Shown: positions 7,647 to 17,213, numbered from the stretch's first letter. The stretch is 64,000 nt of DNA from Rickettsiella endosymbiont of Aleochara curtula (GCF_964030935.1 NZ_OZ034990.1:1242001-1306000), one strand, 5' to 3'. Notes: a model not told the origin generated them from the letters alone. Numbers and translations: made by a program.

Positions 7647-10600
7647 ATGAAAATACAACGGTTCAAGGGTAAGAAAATTCTGATTTTAGGTTCTGGTGGT
7701 TTACGAATAGGCCAAGCGGGAGAGTTTGATTATTCCGGTTCACAAGCCATTAAAGCACTAAAGGAAGAAAAAATTAATTCGGTGTTAATAAACCCGAACA
7801 TAGCTACCATACAAACAGATGCAAATTTAGCTGATGAAATTTATTTGCAGCCTTTAAATTTTGATACCGTGAAACGGATTATTATCAAAGAAAAGCCAGA
7901 TGGAATATTACTAGGTGTCGGCGGACAAACTGCACTTAATTTAGGATTAGATTTAGAAGAAAAAGGAATATTAAAAAAATATAAGGTGAGAGTATTAGGG
8001 ACATCTGTTGCATCGATACGTCAAACAGAAGACCGAGATCTTTTTAAAGCTGCTTTAGCGAAGATAAAAATTAAAACACCACTTAGTTTTGCAGTCAAAA
8101 CGGTTGCCGAGGCGTTGAAGGCAGCGAAAAAAATCGGCTATCCCATCATGCTGCGCTCAGGGTTTTCTCTAGGAGGATTAGGTTCTGGGAAAATTACGCA
8201 ACAAGAAATACTTGAACAGCGGGCACAGGAAAGCTTGGCCACCGCACCGCAAATTTTAATAGAAGAATATTTATTTGGGTGGAAAGAATTTGAGTACGAA
8301 ATTGTCCGTGATCAACGAGGAAATGCATTAACTATTTGTAATATGGAGAATATGGATGCAATGGGTATCCATACCGGAGAAAGTATCGTTGTAGCGCCGG
8401 CACAGACTCTAACCAATGAGCAACACCAATTATTGCGCAATATGGCTATACAAGTTGCCGAACATTTTAACATTATCGGTGAATGTAATATTCAATTTGC
8501 TATTAACCCTAAAAATGGTGATTACCGAGTTATAGAAATGAATGCGCGTTTATCACGCTCCAGTGCCTTGGCTTCCAAAGCTACCGGTTATCCCTTAGCC
8601 TTCATTGCCACTAAATTAGCGCTGGGTTATCAGTTATGTGAAATTAAAAATAGTGTTACTCAGGTGACGAGTGCTTATTTTGAACCAGCATTAGATTATA
8701 TCGTGGTAAAAATTCCACGTTGGGATACTCATAAATTAAAAGCAGCTGAAAGAACGATTGGTACTGAAATGAAGAGCGTGGGTGAGGTCATGGCAATTGG
8801 TCGTTCTTTTCCCGAAGCATTACAAAAAGCAGTGGGTATGTTAAATAAAGGAGCCACTTGCTTAATGGATTATCCAGAAAAAATTGATAATCCACGCAAA
8901 GAAATACAATTTGCCACCGATAGACGTTTATTTGCTTTATACCAATTTTTTAAAAATGGCGGATCAGTTCTGCAAGCTGAACGTTTATCACAGATTAATT
9001 TTTGGTTTTTGGCGCAAATACATCAACTTACAGAATTAGAAAGGCAATTAAATCACCATAAATTGGACAAAAATTTTTTACGTGAATTAAAACAAGCGGG
9101 TTTTTCAGATAGTTTTATTGCGAAAACCAAAAATAAATCAGTAGAGCAAATTCGAACTCTACGCTTAAAAAATGGTATTAAGCCTTTTGTGAAACAAATA
9201 GATACTTTGGCAGGGGAGTTTGCCGCGCAAACGAATTATCTGTATCTAAGCTATCATGCCACTGAACATGATATTTCCCCAGCAAAGCGGCGACCTATTA
9301 TTGTGTTAGGTTCGGGACCTTACTCGATAGGATCATCTGTTGAATTTGATTGGTGTGCAGTTAACACCGCTCAGACTTTGCGTCGTTTAAATGAAACTGC
9401 CATTATTATCAACTCAAATCCTGAGACTGTTTCTACGGATTATGATGAATCGGATCGATTGTATTTCGAACAGCTTACTTTTGAGCGTGTACAAGATATT
9501 GTGGATTTTGAATCCGCAAAGGGGATTATTGTTTCAGTAGGGGGACAGATTGCAAATAATTTAGCTGTACCTTTAGCTAGAGAGGGTTACCATTTATTGG
9601 GGACGGATCCGACGTTTATTGATCGCGCCGAAAATCGAGAAAAATTTTCTGCCTTATTAAATACGCTTAATGTCGATCAACCTGCTTGGGAAAGAATTAC
9701 AAGTTTGAGTAAAGCAAAAAGCTTTGCAGCTAAAGTGGGTTATCCGGTATTAATTAGACCTTCTTATATTTTGTCAGGTTCTGCGATGAATGTGGTTTTC
9801 GATCCGGAATCTTTGGACCAGCATTTACAAGCCGCTGCGCATGTTTCACAAGATTATCCAGTAGTGATATCCAAATTTGTTCAAGAAGCAAAAGAATTAG
9901 AGATAGACGGAGTTGCTAAGCAGGGTGATATTGTTATTCAAGCTATTTCAGAACATATCGAGAACGCCGGGGTTCATTCTGGAGATGCGACTGTTGTGTT
10001 ACCACCTCAGAAGTTGTATCTAGAAACCATACGCCGTACTAAAAGTATAGCGCGCAAAATTGTAAAGGCTTTACACATAACGGGACCGTTTAATATTCAA
10101 TTTATTGCCAAAAATAATGATATTCAGGTTATTGAATGTAATTTACGCGCATCACGTTCTTTTCCGTTTGTTTCTAAAGTAACGGGTCATAATTTCATAC
10201 AAATAGCCACCGAAGTGATGCTAAATAAGCACCAAGTAAAACATTATGAAACTTTAGAGCTAGATTATGTGGGTGTCAAAGCAGCACAATTTTCTTATAG
10301 TCGCTTAAAAGGTTCCAACCCTGTTGCTCAGGTTGAAATGGCATCTACAGGAGAAGTGGCATGTATTGCCGAGGATTTAGTGGAAGCATTTTATAAAGCA
10401 TGGTTGGCAACGGATCAAAATATCGCCGAAAAGAAATTGTTATTAAGTGTCGCAGATAGCTATAAAATTAAACTTTTACCTTGGATCAAACAGCTTGATG
10501 ATCAAGGCTGGCTTATTTACAGCACAGAAGGAACTCACCAGTTTTTATCTCAGCATGGTATAGCCTCTTATTTTGTTAACAAAACGAGTGAAGCAAAAAA

Positions 10601-10850
10601 ACCGAATATTAGAGATTTAATTACTCAACGAAAGATAGCAGCGATTATTAATATACCCAGTTCGATGACAGGCTTGCAGCAAACAGATGGGTTTTTAATT
10701 CGGCGTTTAGCTATTGATCATCATATTCCTTTAATTACGAATGCGCAGGTCGCACTAATAATCTTGCAATGTTTAGTCAGTTTGTGGGGTAAAGAATTGC
10801 CAGTAGAATCTTGGCAAAATTTGGTTCTAAACCAGAATAAGTGTGGGTGA
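7647..10850 (+). CDS. carB: Carbamoyl-phosphate synthase, large subunit
   Basis: It makes carbamoyl phosphate from bicarbonate, ammonia and two ATP for pyrimidine and arginine synthesis. The 1067 residues contain two homologous ATP-grasp halves: LGSGGLRIGQAGEFDYSG opens the first and LGSGPYSIGSSVEFDW the second. NARLSRSSALASKATGYP and NLRASRSFPFVSKVTG are the matching metal/ATP sites. A C-terminal MGS-like allosteric domain follows. The ATG at 7647 is 5 bp after carA; the ORF extends upstream into carA but the family N-terminus begins at MKIQRFKGKK. It abuts pyrB with no gap. Confidence 0.97.
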   Translation: MKIQRFKGKKILILGSGGLRIGQAGEFDYSGSQAIKALKEEKINSVLINPNIATIQTDANLADEIYLQPLNFDTVKRIIIKEKPDGILLGVGGQTALNLGLDLEEKGILKKYKVRVLGTSVASIRQTEDRDLFKAALAKIKIKTPLSFAVKTVAEALKAAKKIGYPIMLRSGFSLGGLGSGKITQQEILEQRAQESLATAPQILIEEYLFGWKEFEYEIVRDQRGNALTICNMENMDAMGIHTGESIVVAPAQTLTNEQHQLLRNMAIQVAEHFNIIGECNIQFAINPKNGDYRVIEMNARLSRSSALASKATGYPLAFIATKLALGYQLCEIKNSVTQVTSAYFEPALDYIVVKIPRWDTHKLKAAERTIGTEMKSVGEVMAIGRSFPEALQKAVGMLNKGATCLMDYPEKIDNPRKEIQFATDRRLFALYQFFKNGGSVLQAERLSQINFWFLAQIHQLTELERQLNHHKLDKNFLRELKQAGFSDSFIAKTKNKSVEQIRTLRLKNGIKPFVKQIDTLAGEFAAQTNYLYLSYHATEHDISPAKRRPIIVLGSGPYSIGSSVEFDWCAVNTAQTLRRLNETAIIINSNPETVSTDYDESDRLYFEQLTFERVQDIVDFESAKGIIVSVGGQIANNLAVPLAREGYHLLGTDPTFIDRAENREKFSALLNTLNVDQPAWERITSLSKAKSFAAKVGYPVLIRPSYILSGSAMNVVFDPESLDQHLQAAAHVSQDYPVVISKFVQEAKELEIDGVAKQGDIVIQAISEHIENAGVHSGDATVVLPPQKLYLETIRRTKSIARKIVKALHITGPFNIQFIAKNNDIQVIECNLRASRSFPFVSKVTGHNFIQIATEVMLNKHQVKHYETLELDYVGVKAAQFSYSRLKGSNPVAQVEMASTGEVACIAEDLVEAFYKAWLATDQNIAEKKLLLSVADSYKIKLLPWIKQLDDQGWLIYSTEGTHQFLSQHGIASYFVNKTSEAKKPNIRDLITQRKIAAIINIPSSMTGLQQTDGFLIRRLAIDHHIPLITNAQVALIILQCLVSLWGKELPVESWQNLVLNQNKCG

Positions 10851-11774
10851 ATGATGTCTAAAGTCTTGGGTAAAAATATTATATCAATTCGAGATCTTTC
10901 GGTAGTAGAAGTAAATAGTATATTAAATCTGGCCAAAAAATTTAAGAAAAGTTCACCTAAAAAATATCTGCTCGATAAAATAATTGCACATTGTTTTTTT
11001 GAGCCTTCAACTCGTACCCGTTTATCATTTGAGATAGCTACCTTACGCTTGGGGGGGCAAGTCATTGGCTTTTCGGGCAGTGAAAATACTTCTATCAAAA
11101 AAGGTGAAGATTTACAGGATACAATCAAAACGGTTTCTTGTTATGCTGATCTCATTATAATTCGGCATCCACTCGAGGGATCCGCACGTTTAGCTGCAGA
11201 AGTATCGGATAAACCTGTTATTAATGCGGGAGATGGCGCAAATCAGCATCCTACGCAAGCTTTAGCCGATTTATTCACATTACAAGAAGCCCAAGGAAAT
11301 TTGGAAGGATTATCGATTGCATTGGTAGGAGATTTAAAATACGGCCGTGCCGTACATTCTTTAGTACAACTATGTGCGTTGTTTAACATGAGATTATTTT
11401 TGATTGCACCCTCGTTACTGGCGTTGCCAGAAGTAATTTGCGATGAACTAAAACATAAAGGTATTCGCTTTTCTTTTCATGCAAGTCTAGATGAAGTGAT
11501 TTCTAAAATTGATATTTTATATATGACTAGGTTACAGCAAGAAAGATTTCCGCAATCAGAACACCGGCTGTTTGAAAATCAATATGTTCTGACGCCAGAA
11601 AAGTTAAAAAAAGTTAAAACTAATTTAAATATTTTACATCCTTTGCCGCGCGGACGCGAGATTGATAAAGCCGTTGATGAAACACCTTATGCTTTATATT
11701 TTAAGCAAGTAGTCAATGCAATTTATATCAGACAAGCGATTTTATCGTTATTACTTGATAAGTTAACGCTCTAA
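10851..11774 (+). CDS. pyrB: Aspartate carbamoyltransferase, catalytic subunit
   Basis: It condenses carbamoyl phosphate with aspartate, the committed step of pyrimidine synthesis. The 307 residues show the carbamoyl-phosphate loop FEPSTRTRLSFE, the partner motif NAGDGANQHPTQAL and LHPLPRGREI. The start codon directly follows the carB TGA; ATG occurs twice in a row (10851 and 10854). pyrI follows after 22 bp, which indicates a class B catalytic/regulatory holoenzyme of the E. coli type. Confidence 0.97.
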   Translation: MMSKVLGKNIISIRDLSVVEVNSILNLAKKFKKSSPKKYLLDKIIAHCFFEPSTRTRLSFEIATLRLGGQVIGFSGSENTSIKKGEDLQDTIKTVSCYADLIIIRHPLEGSARLAAEVSDKPVINAGDGANQHPTQALADLFTLQEAQGNLEGLSIALVGDLKYGRAVHSLVQLCALFNMRLFLIAPSLLALPEVICDELKHKGIRFSFHASLDEVISKIDILYMTRLQQERFPQSEHRLFENQYVLTPEKLKKVKTNLNILHPLPRGREIDKAVDETPYALYFKQVVNAIYIRQAILSLLLDKLTL

Positions 11775-11796
11775 ATATTTTTTTTGGATTAAACTT

Positions 11797-12255
11797 ATGA
11801 TCAAAACACGTTCGGTTTCTGCAATTGATAATGGTATTGTTATCGATCATATTCCAGCAGGCCAAGCACTTAAAATTATGCGTTTGTTGCATGTGATTAA
11901 TAGTAAACAGCGTGTCACATTAGGATTAAATTTGCGAAGTACATCTTTAAAACTCAAAGATTTAATCAAAATTGAAAATCGATTACTTAATTCTCGGGAA
12001 ATTGAACATATTGCGATCCTTGCTCCGGGTGCCACGATTAATCGAATTGAAAATTTTAAAGTTAGCGAAAAGATTAATTGCGAATTACCCAAAACTATAC
12101 GTGATATATTAGTGTGTCCTAATCACAACTGTATCAATCATATTGAGTCAAAAGGATATTTTAAATTAGAAGGATCTCCAAATCAGTTAAAACTGTATTG
12201 TTTTTATTGCGAGAAACCTTTTGAGCGCGATCAAGTTGAAGAAATTTATTTATGA
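11797..12255 (+). CDS. pyrI: Aspartate carbamoyltransferase, regulatory subunit
   Basis: It binds CTP/ATP and confers allosteric control on PyrB. The 152 residues have an N-terminal allosteric domain (VIDHIPAGQALKIM) and a C-terminal zinc domain with four Cys ligands in CPNHNC and CFYC, the usual CX4C...CX2C pattern. Length equals E. coli PyrI (153). It overlaps the start of pyrC by ATGA. Its presence implies end-product inhibition of the pathway. Confidence 0.97.
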   Translation: MIKTRSVSAIDNGIVIDHIPAGQALKIMRLLHVINSKQRVTLGLNLRSTSLKLKDLIKIENRLLNSREIEHIAILAPGATINRIENFKVSEKINCELPKTIRDILVCPNHNCINHIESKGYFKLEGSPNQLKLYCFYCEKPFERDQVEEIYL

Positions 12256-13478
12256 TACAGATAGATAATATTCTTAATGTAGAAAATCAACGTCAAAATA
12301 TTACTATAAATAGTGAGCAAGAAATAACTATCTCAGGTACTCATTTATTAGTATTGCCGGGATTAGTCGATCCCCATGTGCATTTCCGAACACCTGGTTT
12401 AGAATACAAAGAAGATTGGAGAACTGCTGCTAAAGCTAGTATAAAAGGTGGCTATACTACGGTTTTCGATATGCCTAATACTTTGCCTCCAACGGTTACA
12501 CAAGTTGCCTTGCAAGAAAAAAAAGCACTTATTGACCAGCAATTAAAAGAAGTAAAAATACCTTTACGTTATCATTTATTCTTTGGTGCTGATAAGCATC
12601 ACTTAAATGAAATAAAAAAAGTAAAAGATCAAGTCATTGGTATTAAAGTTTTTATGGGATGTAGTACCGGCGGTCTAGTTATCGATGATGATGAGAGTTT
12701 ACATGCTATTTTCAAGATAGCAGCTGAAGAAAATATGTTAGTGGCGGTTCATGCAGAAGATGAGCTACGTCTAAAAGAAAACGAAAAAAAATTTTCTGGA
12801 CCACAAAATTATTCGATACATTCAAAAATTCGCGATGAAACAGCGGCCATATTAGCCGTAAAAAAAGCCATTCAGCTAGTTCGCGAATATGGGACGCGTT
12901 TGTATATTTTACATACAAGTACGCACCAAGAAATTGATTTAATTACTCGAGCCAAAGAAGAAGGCCTTCCGGTTTTTGCCGAAACAACTCCGCATCACCT
13001 ATTTTTAAATTTAACTGATTATGCGAGTTTAAAAGGTAAAGCGGTAATGAATCCACCGTTGCGATCTACAGAGCATCAAACAGCATTATTTAAGGCAATA
13101 AAATCGGGTATTATTGACACTATAGGTTCTGATCATGCCCCACATACCCTAGAAGAAAAAGCTAGACCTTATGGAATGTGTCCATCCGGGGTGCCAGGTA
13201 TAGAAACCATTTTACCATTATTACTGGAAGCCTATCATCAAGATTTACTTACTTTAAACAATATAGTGGATTTAACTTCTCGTCGGGCAAAAAAAATATT
13301 CGACTTGCCAGATTTTCCTGAGGATTGCGTGTTAGTCGATTTATCATTAACGAAAAAGGTGGAAGACCAGCGTCTTAGTACTAAGTGTCAGTGGTCACCC
13401 TTTGCTGGGCGCTTTTTGAGAGGTTGGCCGGTTACTACTATATTAAAAAACTATGCATATGACTTGGTAAAACTATGA
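12252..13478 (+). CDS. pyrC: Dihydroorotase (class I type)
   Basis: A zinc amidohydrolase that cyclises carbamoyl aspartate to dihydroorotate. The 408-residue length and motifs fit the longer class I enzymes: metal ligands DPHVHFR, the central lysine in KVFMGCST, HAED, the substrate loop MNPPLR and SDHAPHT. E. coli PyrC is a shorter class II enzyme. It is coupled to pyrI by a 4-bp overlap and is the last gene of the operon; pyrE and pyrF are not in the window. Its stop codon abuts the hemY stop on the other strand with no spacer. Confidence 0.95.
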   Translation: MIQIDNILNVENQRQNITINSEQEITISGTHLLVLPGLVDPHVHFRTPGLEYKEDWRTAAKASIKGGYTTVFDMPNTLPPTVTQVALQEKKALIDQQLKEVKIPLRYHLFFGADKHHLNEIKKVKDQVIGIKVFMGCSTGGLVIDDDESLHAIFKIAAEENMLVAVHAEDELRLKENEKKFSGPQNYSIHSKIRDETAAILAVKKAIQLVREYGTRLYILHTSTHQEIDLITRAKEEGLPVFAETTPHHLFLNLTDYASLKGKAVMNPPLRSTEHQTALFKAIKSGIIDTIGSDHAPHTLEEKARPYGMCPSGVPGIETILPLLLEAYHQDLLTLNNIVDLTSRRAKKIFDLPDFPEDCVLVDLSLTKKVEDQRLSTKCQWSPFAGRFLRGWPVTTILKNYAYDLVKL

Positions 13479-14357
13479 TTATTTGTTTATTAATCCTTTT
13501 TTAAACCATGCTAAAGCTTGAAGTGGCTCTTCCAACGCTTCAAATAATTCACCTAATTCCAGATAAGTTTCTGAGTTAGAAGAATCATAGACTAAACTTT
13601 TTTCCAAATAATCCCGAGCTTTGCCCCATAATTTTCTTTGTTTACATAGGCGACCTAAGCTTAACAAAAGATAAGGATCATCAGGATGCTTTTTAAGCCA
13701 TTTTTCCGCTATAGCTAGTTGGCGAGCAGGATTAGGGCTTTTAATAAGACTGTAGGTTGAAACAAGTGGGCCAAACCATTGTCTTTTTAATTGTTTTATT
13801 ATTAACGATTCAGCTTTTGCATCTTCATGATATCGTATAAGACCTTGGATATAAAAATTTAAGAGTAAAGGATCTTTTTTTAATTTAGAGGGTGAATGGT
13901 TCCAAATATTCTCAAGCGTGGACAAATCGTAGGTATATTTTCCTTCACTTAATAAATTTTCATAACTTTCTTGTTGTAATTGTTGAATTTGATCTTTAGA
14001 TATCCAGGTCTTATTTTCTAATTGAGGCAAAATTTCTATAATATTATGCCAGTTTTGTGGTTTTTGATAAAGCGAAGAAAATAGGCGTTGATCATCCAAA
14101 GCCATGATTTTTTGAGAACGTTTTTCATCTAAATTATGGCGCCATTTTTTTGGTAATATTAATAAATATCTAATAAACCGAATTAAATAATAAATTAAAA
14201 TAAAGCTAATGATTAGAGCTAAAGTTGCTAACCACAGTGGCATTTCTATGGCAAGTTGATGCCAAGTAATCAACATATAACCTGGATCGAGAGTTATTTT
14301 AGCGCCGATCCAGACCGAAATGGCAAGGACCAATAAAAATATAAAAAACCGATGCAT
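13479..14357 (-). CDS. hemY: HemY-like inner-membrane TPR protein
   Basis: This protein of the hemDXY cluster is linked to heme synthesis, but its role is unresolved; it is not protoporphyrinogen oxidase. Two N-terminal membrane helices span about residues 3-22 and 38-65. An acidic/basic linker and C-terminal TPR-like helices follow (PYLLLSLGRLCKQRKLWGKARDYLEKSL and the next repeat). The 292 residues are shorter than E. coli HemY (398). The ATG at 14357 overlaps the hemX stop as TGATG. Family assignment rests on topology and operon order. Confidence 0.88.
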   Translation of the reverse strand: MHRFFIFLLVLAISVWIGAKITLDPGYMLITWHQLAIEMPLWLATLALIISFILIYYLIRFIRYLLILPKKWRHNLDEKRSQKIMALDDQRLFSSLYQKPQNWHNIIEILPQLENKTWISKDQIQQLQQESYENLLSEGKYTYDLSTLENIWNHSPSKLKKDPLLLNFYIQGLIRYHEDAKAESLIIKQLKRQWFGPLVSTYSLIKSPNPARQLAIAEKWLKKHPDDPYLLLSLGRLCKQRKLWGKARDYLEKSLVYDSSNSETYLELGELFEALEEPLQALAWFKKGLINK

Positions 14358-15385
14358 CAAGTGGGTTCCTTTTGATTAGCGGGCGTTTTTTTGATAATCG
14401 AAATTGCCTCGAGTAATGGATTTAAATCAAGAGACGGAGTTTGTAAATCGATTTGTTTTAATTGCGTAATATTTTGCATAACTGTTTGTGTGAGAGGTGA
14501 GCTAGCAGCAAAATGATCTTTTATATTTTCTTGAATTTCTTGCAAACTGGATTGATAGATAATTGCCTCATGATGTATTAGTGCCCATTGAGCTTGTTGT
14601 AACAATAATATCAGGTTATGTTGCAGATATAGTTGCTCTCTTTCTGGTAATAAAGGCTCTATAGGTTTATTCAGACGTCGAATAACGACTAGTTGTCGGA
14701 AGCTGTCTAGACTATTTTTCAACATACTTACCCATTTATTTTCCGAAGAACTTCCGACAGTAGCCTCAGGCTTCGGCGTGGCAGAGTTAGATGTTGCCAA
14801 TAAAGGCAATTGTATAATTTGTGCTTTTAAAGTCTGGAGCTGGGCTAAGATAGCCGTTAAATCAATATGAGGTAAAGCTTTTAAGTTAGTTAAGTATTGA
14901 GTTAATAACTGGTGTAGATTTTCTAACCGAACATCTGGACTTATTATTGTACTTAATTGTTTATCGGCTAGTGACAATGCAGACAAAGCATTGTCGGTAT
15001 CATGAAAATAAACAAGATTATACTGAGCTAATTGAATCAGTTGATTAACATTAGCGAGCAGAATAGCATTATCATTAGCTGAGAATTTTTGTTCAATAAA
15101 ATTTTGTAGTTGTGAGATATGTTGCTGGAGGTTTTTACTGTCAGTTTGACTTTGCGAGATCTGCGTTTGTATGGCGGATAGTTGACGATGATATTCGTTA
15201 AGATCCCCTCTATTTTTTAACCAAAAAAAACCTAATCCTAGAAATAAACCTGTCCAGGTGATGAGTAACAATCCTATTGCACACCAAGCGGTGAAACAGC
15301 TTTTAGAACGCAAAGGTTTATTAGGTTTATTTTTTTTGACCTTTAATTCTGTTTCTTCTAAGTTGGGTGTGGGCTGTGATTCCAT
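14357..15385 (-). CDS. hemX: HemX-like membrane protein (uroporphyrin-III C-methyltransferase-like name in databases)
   Basis: It has one membrane anchor near residues 33-55 (WCAIGLLLITWTGLFLGLGFFWL), a Lys-rich cytoplasmic N-terminus, then a periplasmic coiled coil (HRQLSAIQTQISQSQ) and a helical domain with LVVIRRL. These are typical of HemX between hemD and hemY. The 342 residues are close to the family's usual 350-390. Enzymatic activity is unlikely despite the common database name. It overlaps hemD by 28 bp and hemY by 1 bp, so the three genes are translationally coupled. Confidence 0.9.
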   Translation of the reverse strand: MESQPTPNLEETELKVKKNKPNKPLRSKSCFTAWCAIGLLLITWTGLFLGLGFFWLKNRGDLNEYHRQLSAIQTQISQSQTDSKNLQQHISQLQNFIEQKFSANDNAILLANVNQLIQLAQYNLVYFHDTDNALSALSLADKQLSTIISPDVRLENLHQLLTQYLTNLKALPHIDLTAILAQLQTLKAQIIQLPLLATSNSATPKPEATVGSSSENKWVSMLKNSLDSFRQLVVIRRLNKPIEPLLPEREQLYLQHNLILLLQQAQWALIHHEAIIYQSSLQEIQENIKDHFAASSPLTQTVMQNITQLKQIDLQTPSLDLNPLLEAISIIKKTPANQKEPT

Positions 15386-16149
15386 AGTGATTGCTCCCGC
15401 CAGGAAACTAGGTTTTGTATAATGGCCGCATTTGTTGCATTATCCGATATTAAGGGCGGTTTGACAAAACCAAGTTTCTTAGCGTTGTCAGCCAGTCGAG
15501 GACTAATGACGAGCAATTGTTTTTTAAATAAAATATCTTGCCAGTATGGATATAATAAACCCACTAAATTTTCGAGTCCGGTACTAGAAGTACAAATAAT
15601 GACATCAATGGCTTCATGATGCGGGATATTATCTTTGTCAATTTTTGGCAGCCGTCTCTTGTAAACATTTAGATTATCTGCCTGAGCACCCCTAGCTTTT
15701 AAGCCCTTTGCTAGATATAAGCGACCACCTTCCCCTTTTATAATGAGTATTTTTTTTTGTTTTATATCCTGTAACGTAGTGAGATTTAATAGGCCAGTAC
15801 CATTAAAATCCCTTTCTGGGCAGTTATCGCAAGGTAGATTATGTTGCATTAAAGCTAACGCAGTACCAGGGCCTGTGGTGATGGCGTTGGTATTTTTAGG
15901 CCATAAAGGCCAAATATCATGGATAATCTCGGCAGTGTTAAAGACTGAATTTGGGCTAATAAAGATGACAAAATCGTATTCCTTCAGCTTTTTTATGCCT
16001 AATATTACTTTTTTTATATTGGTTCCGATAATTTCCAGAGTTGGGAATTGGATGGCGACTCCACCATAATATTGCGTTTGAGCAGCTAAAGCTTTTGCTT
16101 GATGAACAGGGCGGGTAATGAGGACCCGTAAACCATGTAAAGATGTCAT
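15358..16149 (-). CDS. hemD: Uroporphyrinogen-III synthase
   Basis: It closes hydroxymethylbilane to uroporphyrinogen III with inversion of ring D. The sequence is weakly conserved in this family. The two-lobed pattern is seen in VLITRPVHQAKALAA at the N-terminus, FVIFISPNSV, TTGPGTALAL, ILIIKGEGGR and IICTSSTGLENLV. I choose ATG 16149 (263 residues, E. coli 246); a TTG start 48 nt upstream is open but less likely. It is the first gene of hemD-hemX-hemY, apart from hemC, which ends at base 219 on the other strand. Confidence 0.93.
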   Translation of the reverse strand: MTSLHGLRVLITRPVHQAKALAAQTQYYGGVAIQFPTLEIIGTNIKKVILGIKKLKEYDFVIFISPNSVFNTAEIIHDIWPLWPKNTNAITTGPGTALALMQHNLPCDNCPERDFNGTGLLNLTTLQDIKQKKILIIKGEGGRLYLAKGLKARGAQADNLNVYKRRLPKIDKDNIPHHEAIDVIICTSSTGLENLVGLLYPYWQDILFKKQLLVISPRLADNAKKLGFVKPPLISDNATNAAIIQNLVSWREQSLWNHSPHPT

Positions 16150-16302
16150 GGGCCCCAAAATAGCTTTAATTCTAAGGGGAAGCAATACTGGGAACAAGGA
16201 AATATCTAAAAGAGCTCTGTTATAGACTAAGGTCCCTTCGCCTTGGAAAGAACTAATGATAGTGTTAACATGAAGGGTGAGTATAAAACAAAGAGAATTC
16301 TT

Positions 16303-17076
16303 ATGGCTACCGCGTTAAAGCCTGGTTTGACTTTAGACGATCAACCGGATAATGATTTTAGATATCTTAAAAATGAATTGAAAAAAATAAAATTTGAACC
16401 ACCCAGTATTTTTAATCAATTAAAAAAACTGTTTATCTATCTTGCTTTGCTTTTTGTTCAGGAAAAGCTTGGTAATAAAAAAGATATTGCAGATAAAAAG
16501 GAGTTGAGTTCATCCTTAAAAAATCTTCTTTATATAGAACAGAGTAAATTAAATACATATTTATTCGAAATAGATAAACTTAAATTAATGACATTAGATT
16601 TTGTAAATCGGCGAAAATTCGAGCGAGATAAATCCCTCATGAAATTAAGAGGGAAAAAGGTTAATTCAGAAAAAAATGAAACTGCGGAATTGCAAAGCGC
16701 AGAAGCACTTACAGACGCGAAGGAGATGATAGACATGCTCAATGCAATAACAGCAGCAAATCCAGTAGAACATGAAACTAAGCTACAAAAGAGTTATACA
16801 TTATTAAACGTGCAACCCTGGGTGGATGGTGAATCTAAAGAAGACTTTCAAAGTCGGCTTACAGATTCAACTATAGATACGCGTATGAACGTTAAAACCA
16901 TTGCTGATGCAGATTTTGTTAAGACTAACGATGTTCTAGCCGATATAGACGATGCTTATAAATATTTAAGAAATTTTGCTTCTCCTTCTTCCATAAATCC
17001 AGCTCCCAATTCAAGGGTGGATAAAGAGGAAACGGAAAATAACACATCCTCTATGCCCTCTTTGAAACATAGATAA
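16303..17076 (+). CDS. Hypothetical charged helical protein, possible secreted effector
   Basis: I do not recognise this gene. The 257 residues have no signal peptide. A short hydrophobic patch (LFIYLALLFV) lies near residues 47-56. Long Lys/Glu-rich helices follow, and the tail is disordered and rich in Ser, Asn and Pro. Near residues 170-225 a stretch (SYTLLNVQPW ... DIDDAYKYLRN) recalls helices I and IV of a J domain, but no HPD motif is present. I prefer ATG 16303 because AGAGAA lies 7 nt upstream; ATG 16270 and a TTG at 16243 are in frame. The solitary position, lysine richness and disordered C-terminus resemble Legionellales type IV effectors, which is an inference. Confidence 0.75.
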   Translation: MATALKPGLTLDDQPDNDFRYLKNELKKIKFEPPSIFNQLKKLFIYLALLFVQEKLGNKKDIADKKELSSSLKNLLYIEQSKLNTYLFEIDKLKLMTLDFVNRRKFERDKSLMKLRGKKVNSEKNETAELQSAEALTDAKEMIDMLNAITAANPVEHETKLQKSYTLLNVQPWVDGESKEDFQSRLTDSTIDTRMNVKTIADADFVKTNDVLADIDDAYKYLRNFASPSSINPAPNSRVDKEETENNTSSMPSLKHR

Positions 17077-17213
17077 AACTATAATAAAAGACAGAAAAAT
17101 AGAAAAAATCTGGCTGACTGTTAAGCTTTTTATCTGAATGGTTTATAAAAGTGCGTTCCTTCTGTCTGCTTCGTTGTTTATTCAAACTTTAATCTATTAT
17201 GAAAGCAACTTTT

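Noticed and set aside
10721-11128. 135-codon minus-strand frame over the carB-pyrB junction
   Set aside because: Antisense shadow of two conserved genes, with no family resemblance.
16243-16302. Upstream TTG or ATG starts for the orphan protein after hemD
   Set aside because: Neither has a ribosome-binding site, while the ATG at 16303 has AGAGAA at a good distance.
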